Shown here: in pieces, positions 60,207 through 64,000 of the stretch
Numbering within the stretch: the first letter of the stretch is position 1
Layout of the letters: each line of letters begins with the position of its first letter
Assembly: GCA_003971905.1 (NCBI GenBank)
Contig: RSEE01000041.1
Span: 434,001 to 498,000, forward strand
Direction of reading: 5' to 3'
DNA length: 64,000 nucleotides
DNA from: Moniliella sp. 'wahieum'
Lineage: Eukaryota; Basidiomycota; Moniliellomycetes; Moniliellales; Moniliellaceae
The notes under the pieces: model-generated
Database searches by the model: none
What the model was told of the DNA's origin: nothing
The model's input: the letters and a program-made list of their open reading frames with translations, nothing else
Position numbers and translations under genes: made by a program

Positions 60207-62501
60207 CTAAATGGGATTGGCGTGTTTGGCGTTATGCATCTCGTTACAGCAAGGCAACAACACCCCAAGGACGAGCATCCCCACTCCCACTGTCGAAACC
60301 AGAGGGTGGGCCGCACCACTTTTGTGCGTTTTGGTAGAAGCTGCATGCGTGCCCGAGGCGCTGGCGGCAGCAGGGACACTGCCGGTGGCCGTCGGGTTGG
60401 TAGAGACGGTGGTGCCGTTGGGTGCGATGGCCTTGTAAGTTTGGTTGTTGGCCTTGGCCTTGATCAGATCGGCGCCAATCTCAGCGAGGCCATACGTGAT
60501 GGTCATGAGATGCTGCGACATGGAGAGCGGCGGGACGGAGGAATCAATGACGCGAAGGTGCTGGGTGTTGTACACGGCAAACTCACCATCCACCACCCCG
60601 CCCAACTCGAGTGGCAACATGGAGCAGGACGAGCTGGGGTGGTACTCGGTTCCGGACGTGTTGGCCACATACGTGTTCCAATCAGCGTCCGACTGCACCG
60701 CCGCTCCCGGCGCCAATTCCGTCGCGGCAAATTGGGTTAGCGGCGCGGTCGTGCCCACCGTCCGGGCCAAGCGGCAGCCTTCCCGCATGATCGTCACATC
60801 CTCCTCGTGCAACAGGTAGCCAGGGTCCACAGCGGGATGGTCAAAGGGAGAGGTGGTGTTGATCTTGACGCTGCCGCGGGAGACTGGGTGCTGGAGACCA
60901 CACTCGACGACGAGAATGTTGCCATACGTGTTGCCAAGCAGAATCTCGACGGCCGGCACGTCGTGCGGGTACTGTTATCGACCAGCTCGATGCTCGTCGC
61001 GTGGAAGCCAGCTTTGACGCTGGCCGGCGCATCGTATGCGTCCACGTAGGAGGCAATGTTGGAACGGTACTTGGAAAGGAAGGTGGTCACATTGCCGCCC
61101 AGCACCTTACTGACGGAATGTAGGCCGTAGCCGAGTTGACGTAACTGTCCACCGTCGCATTGCCCGTCACTTGGCCGGGGCAACGGTGGTGTTGGTGGCC
61201 GGAGAAAACTTGACCGAGCTAGAGAGGTGGTCTTGCAGATGGAACCCGACACCGGGCACGTTGGCCACTTGGGCAATTCCCAACGGGTCCAGCACCGAGG
61301 CATCAGCCACGCCCGACAGCTGAAGCAGCTGCGGGGACCCAATCACACCAACTGAAAGGATGACCTCGTTGCTAGCGTTGACAGTATAGTTGACCTGGCC
61401 TGGCCCGGCAGCAAACTCAACCCCGGTCGCGGTGGGAGGAGAGGTGGTGTTGTCAAAGATAATCCTGGTGGCTTGGTACCCCGTCAGGACATAGATTGGG
61501 CCGGTTCAAGTTCGGGTCCAGGTAACCGTCGCGAGCAAAGGAACGCGTCCAGTTAGCCGGGTTGATGGAGATGGACAAGAAGGGGCCCGAGTTGTTCCCT
61601 CCGTATGCATCCTGGTTAATCTCCATGTTGGTCGCCGTCGCCGCAGCACCGAGGAACGCGCCCACGTCTTCGTACGTAAAGCCAGGGTACGAATGGTGAA
61701 TCGGTCCAGAGCTGCCATGGTAGGAAGCATTGTAAGGGACCAAGGTTCCCTGGTAGCCTGGGTTCCCGGATGCAATGATCGCCTCAGCCTCGTCGTCGAT
61801 GGGGGTGTAGGTTTCCGATCGTTTCATAGCGTCCAGCACATTGTTCCAGGACCAGATGTCTTGGGCAGCGCTGCTCACGTTGGCCATCAGGTTGGACCAG
61901 CTGTTCTGCTCTACCTCGGGCTGCCGCACAAGGTAGAGCCCGTTGATGGCCGACGAACCACCGAGCGTTTTGCCCCGCGGCCACGGAAGCTGACGGTTGA
62001 ACAAGGTGGATTGGGAGGTGGTAACGTAGGCCCAATCCATGTCGGTCCCGACCGAAGAGTTGTACAGCTAAGATGCAAAATAGTAGGAAGAAAGGAAGGG
62101 CCACAGTTAACGGAGGGAACCCTAGAGGGACAACTGGAGAGGGATATATACGTACATTGGCTGCAGGGATCGTGACGCTGGGATCGTCGCCTTCGCCACT
62201 GGGGCCGGCCTCGATGACGACGACGGTCAAGTTGGCCTGTTCCGTCAGGCGCGAGGCCAGCACCAGACCAGCATTGCCGCCGCCTACAATGACATAGTCG
62301 AACGCCTGGCGGTCAAACTCCTGACCGTTGTTCGAAATGCCAGCCGGGGCGGTGGGCTGCGCGGCCGAACAGGCGGCCACGAGAGGGAGCAGTGGCAGCA
62401 GCAGCGGTGGCAGCCGCCGCCGCAGCAGCAGTGGTGGCCAGTAGCGCCGAGCGCAGCACCGAGCGTCGTGCCGGGCGGGAGGACGGCGAGGACAATGCCA
62501 T
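60207..62501 (-). CDS. GMC oxidoreductase (glucose-methanol-choline family), secreted
   Basis: FAD alcohol/aryl-alcohol-type oxidase or dehydrogenase; substrate unknown. ATG 62501-62499, [20 protein letters not shown] then an Ala-rich hydrophobic stretch (signal). [20 protein letters not shown] is the FAD Rossmann fold, followed by [32 protein letters not shown] (GMC signature 1), [35 protein letters not shown] (signature 2) and [10 protein letters not shown]. The C-terminal substrate domain has [40 protein letters not shown] and [12 protein letters not shown]; the two catalytic His are in EYHP and SQHL. The Ser/Thr/Ala-rich tail ends in [15 protein letters not shown], suggesting membrane or GPI attachment. 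An intron at 62155-62068 (GTACGT/CTTAG, 88 bp) joins PAAN to LYNSSVGTD. About five frame changes. Confidence 0.9.
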
Positions 62502-62915
62502 TGATCGTTGTAGGAATGCGCTGTGGTGAGGAGGAGGTGGACGGGTAGGAGCGGGTTCAGAGGGGGACGCGCGCCGGAGGAGGATATAATGATGGAGGGT
62601 GTGGAAGAGAAGGGGCGCAGGAGGTGCTCGGGGGCCTTGCCTGAGGCCGGAGGGGGGACTGGAGACTACGATACTATAAAGGCTAGCCACGGCTGCCGGT
62701 GCTGGAGGGGATGTTGTGCTGGGCGGCGCAGAGCGGGGGCAGCCACTGGGCGTCGGCAGTGGCGTTGTCTGGTCTGGGGCGCTCCCTCTGCTTCAATCAA
62801 ACTGCGCCGCCCGCTGGAAAAATCAGCACATAGCGCACCGCGCCCCACACAGGCCCCGTGCTGGGCAGGCCCAGCGCAGGATGCATGATGTGTATCGGTG
62901 ATGCGATCCAACTGT

Positions 62916-62925
62916 ACACTGCCCC
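62916..62925 (-). promoter_or_regulatory. GGGGCAGTGT element upstream of GMC gene
   Basis: Sense-oriented GGGGCAGTGT about 415 bp before the GMC ATG, with GTGCTGGGC 55 bp nearer the gene. Confidence 0.3.
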
Positions 62926-62977
62926 TGCGCCGCAGCGTTGACAGGCACTGCACGGGTGCCTGAGACGCTTCCCCACA

Positions 62978-63085
62978 CGTCCCACGCGTCACGCGTCAAG
63001 CTCGTCAAGCGCGTCAGGCTCAAGCGTTTCCAGGTGCGGCTGTTCGGCCAGCGAGCGCATCACGCGCGTCACGAGAGCGTGTTCT
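62978..63085. repeat. TNA-heptads, CGCG/AGCT/GCGC types
   Basis: TCACGCG, TCAAGCTCG, TCAAGCGCG, TCAGGC, TCAAGCG at 62988-63026; TCACGCGCG, TCACGAG at 63060-63075. Confidence 0.6.
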
Positions 63086-63271
63086 GTTGTTTCTGTTGTC
63101 GCGAGCAGGAGTGTGACAGCGCCACCGCTACCACACCACTTTCTCAAGCGCCCGGGCGCCGAGGAGGAGCATCTTTAGCGCTTAGCTGGCGTCGTCGGAC
63201 TTCCTTCGGCCCTGTAGCTGTCGTTCCTGTTCCATTCCACCCCGCCCCTCTGCTTCAAACACCACATGCGT

Positions 63272-63385
63272 TTTCATCATCAACTCAGTCAGGCTCAGCG
63301 CTGAGGCTCAGCTCACATGGTCAGCGACCTCAGCGTCAGCGCTCAGCACCTCTCCAGCCCACATGCACAAGTCACATGTCACACG
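63272..63385. repeat. TNA-heptads, GCGC and CATG types
   Basis: TCAGGC, TCAGCGC, TGAGGC, TCAGC, TCACATGG, TCAGCGACC, TCAGCG, TCAGCGC, TCAGCACC in succession, then TCACATG, TCACACGTGG. Confidence 0.65.
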
Positions 63386-63837
63386 TGGAGCGATCGCCTC
63401 GCCGATCCTCGTATCCATCACCCTACTCACATACGCCTCCCGTGGCGCGTAGCAGGCCTGCTATTACATCGCAGGCCTAGCAGATGCCTGAACCCCCCCA
63501 GCCCTTTCCAGCCCTCTGCTCCAAAACGTCTCAACATACCGGTTATACCGGATTTACCTTTCTTCATGTTCACTGCAACCCGAACGCCGTCCACTGGTCA
63601 CCTCTCTCCCCTGCTACATTCTCATCAAATTCTCAGCCAATTACTTGCCGCTTTTCTTACGCAATCAGTCTCTCACCTCGTGGCCAACGGTGCAGATCGT
63701 GGTCGATCGTCAAACCATCCCCATCACTATCATATATCATGCCACCTGCTGGCATGTGGTCGAAGATCTTGGATGCCTCTGAGATCTGACGCTCCACTGA
63801 GTGCAGCGCTCCACGATGCCAATGGCATAGACAACCG

Positions 63838-63930
63838 ACATGATCGATGAGATCGATGATCTCCAAAAGATCTCAATTCAAGCTCAAGCTTCAAGCTTCA
63901 AGCTTCAAGCTTCAAGGCGCTCACAAAAGC
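63838..63930. repeat. TNA-heptads, TCGA/GATC then AGCT type
   Basis: TGATCGA, TGAGATCGA, TGATC (63841-63862), then TCAAGC followed by four TCAAGCT in exact 7-nt register and TCAAGGCGC (63878-63921). Confidence 0.75.
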
Positions 63931-64000
63931 TTCAAGGTGAAGGTTACTACCTTGATCATTGCATCAGTAGTCTGACCAGAGACCAGGAACGCATGGTGCA

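Larger units (their letters stand above)
62502..64000. other. upstream region of GMC gene and heptad-rich right edge
   Basis: GTGCTGGGC at 62714 and 62860 and ACACTGCCCC at 62916-62925 lie above the GMC gene. Heptad clusters lie at 62978-63030, 63272-63385 and 63838-63930. No other gene recognised. Confidence 0.5.

Overview
The window is nuclear DNA of a fungus, most likely a basidiomycete. It carries RNA polymerase II RPB1 with a heptad tail, homoaconitase (alpha-aminoadipate lysine route), Zn2Cys6, FAS1 and GMC proteins and a YML020W-like hydrolase. Introns are few (0-2 per gene seen) and short (54-141 bp), with GT/AG ends that restore conserved protein joins. Few short introns in a GC-rich genome would fit Ustilaginomycotina better than intron-dense mushrooms or Rhodotorula relatives. 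That placement is inference only.

Layout: eEF2 (minus, 3' end outside) at 1-2536; SDR oxidoreductase 4607-5530; LURP-one-like gene 7157-8105; tRNA-Arg 8526-8605; TMT1-like methyltransferase 9273-10633; a hexokinase fragment (minus) 10864-11565; ING/PHD protein 11738-13127; RFC small subunit 13749-15001; RPB1 (minus) 15678-about 21230, divergent from VPS27 21793-24150; YML020W-like hydrolase 25385-28590; ILV5 30307-31531, convergent with LYS4 32014-34353; FAS1 protein 35543-36967 (minus); a 36-aa zinc microprotein 41582-41692; AGC1-type carrier 43583-45125; a second 37-aa zinc microprotein 47808-47921; a Zn-cluster gene 48996-50352 (minus); MRE11 52385-55465; an unknown gene 57332-58145; VMA3 58894-59399; GMC oxidoreductase 60207-62501 (minus). 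The set is mostly housekeeping (translation, transcription, replication/repair, ESCRT, amino-acid synthesis, proton pump) with two secreted or wall proteins.

Two things dominate beyond the genes. First, almost every conserved gene is broken into two or more reading frames by 1-2 nt losses or gains, often in homopolymers. This looks like uncorrected assembly error rather than biology, so exact exon ends carry some uncertainty. Second, the gene-poor stretches (3.3-4.4, 38.2-42.7, 50.4-52.2, 55.6-56.8 and 63.0-63.9 kb) are studded with arrays of a 7-bp unit of the form T-N-A plus a self-complementary tetramer. The tetramer changes from array to array (AGCT, ACGT, GGCC, CTAG, GATC, TCGA, GCGC, CATG, GTAC, TGCA) while the T-N-A frame and 7-bp step persist. 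I do not recognise this as a described element; it is the main novelty candidate.
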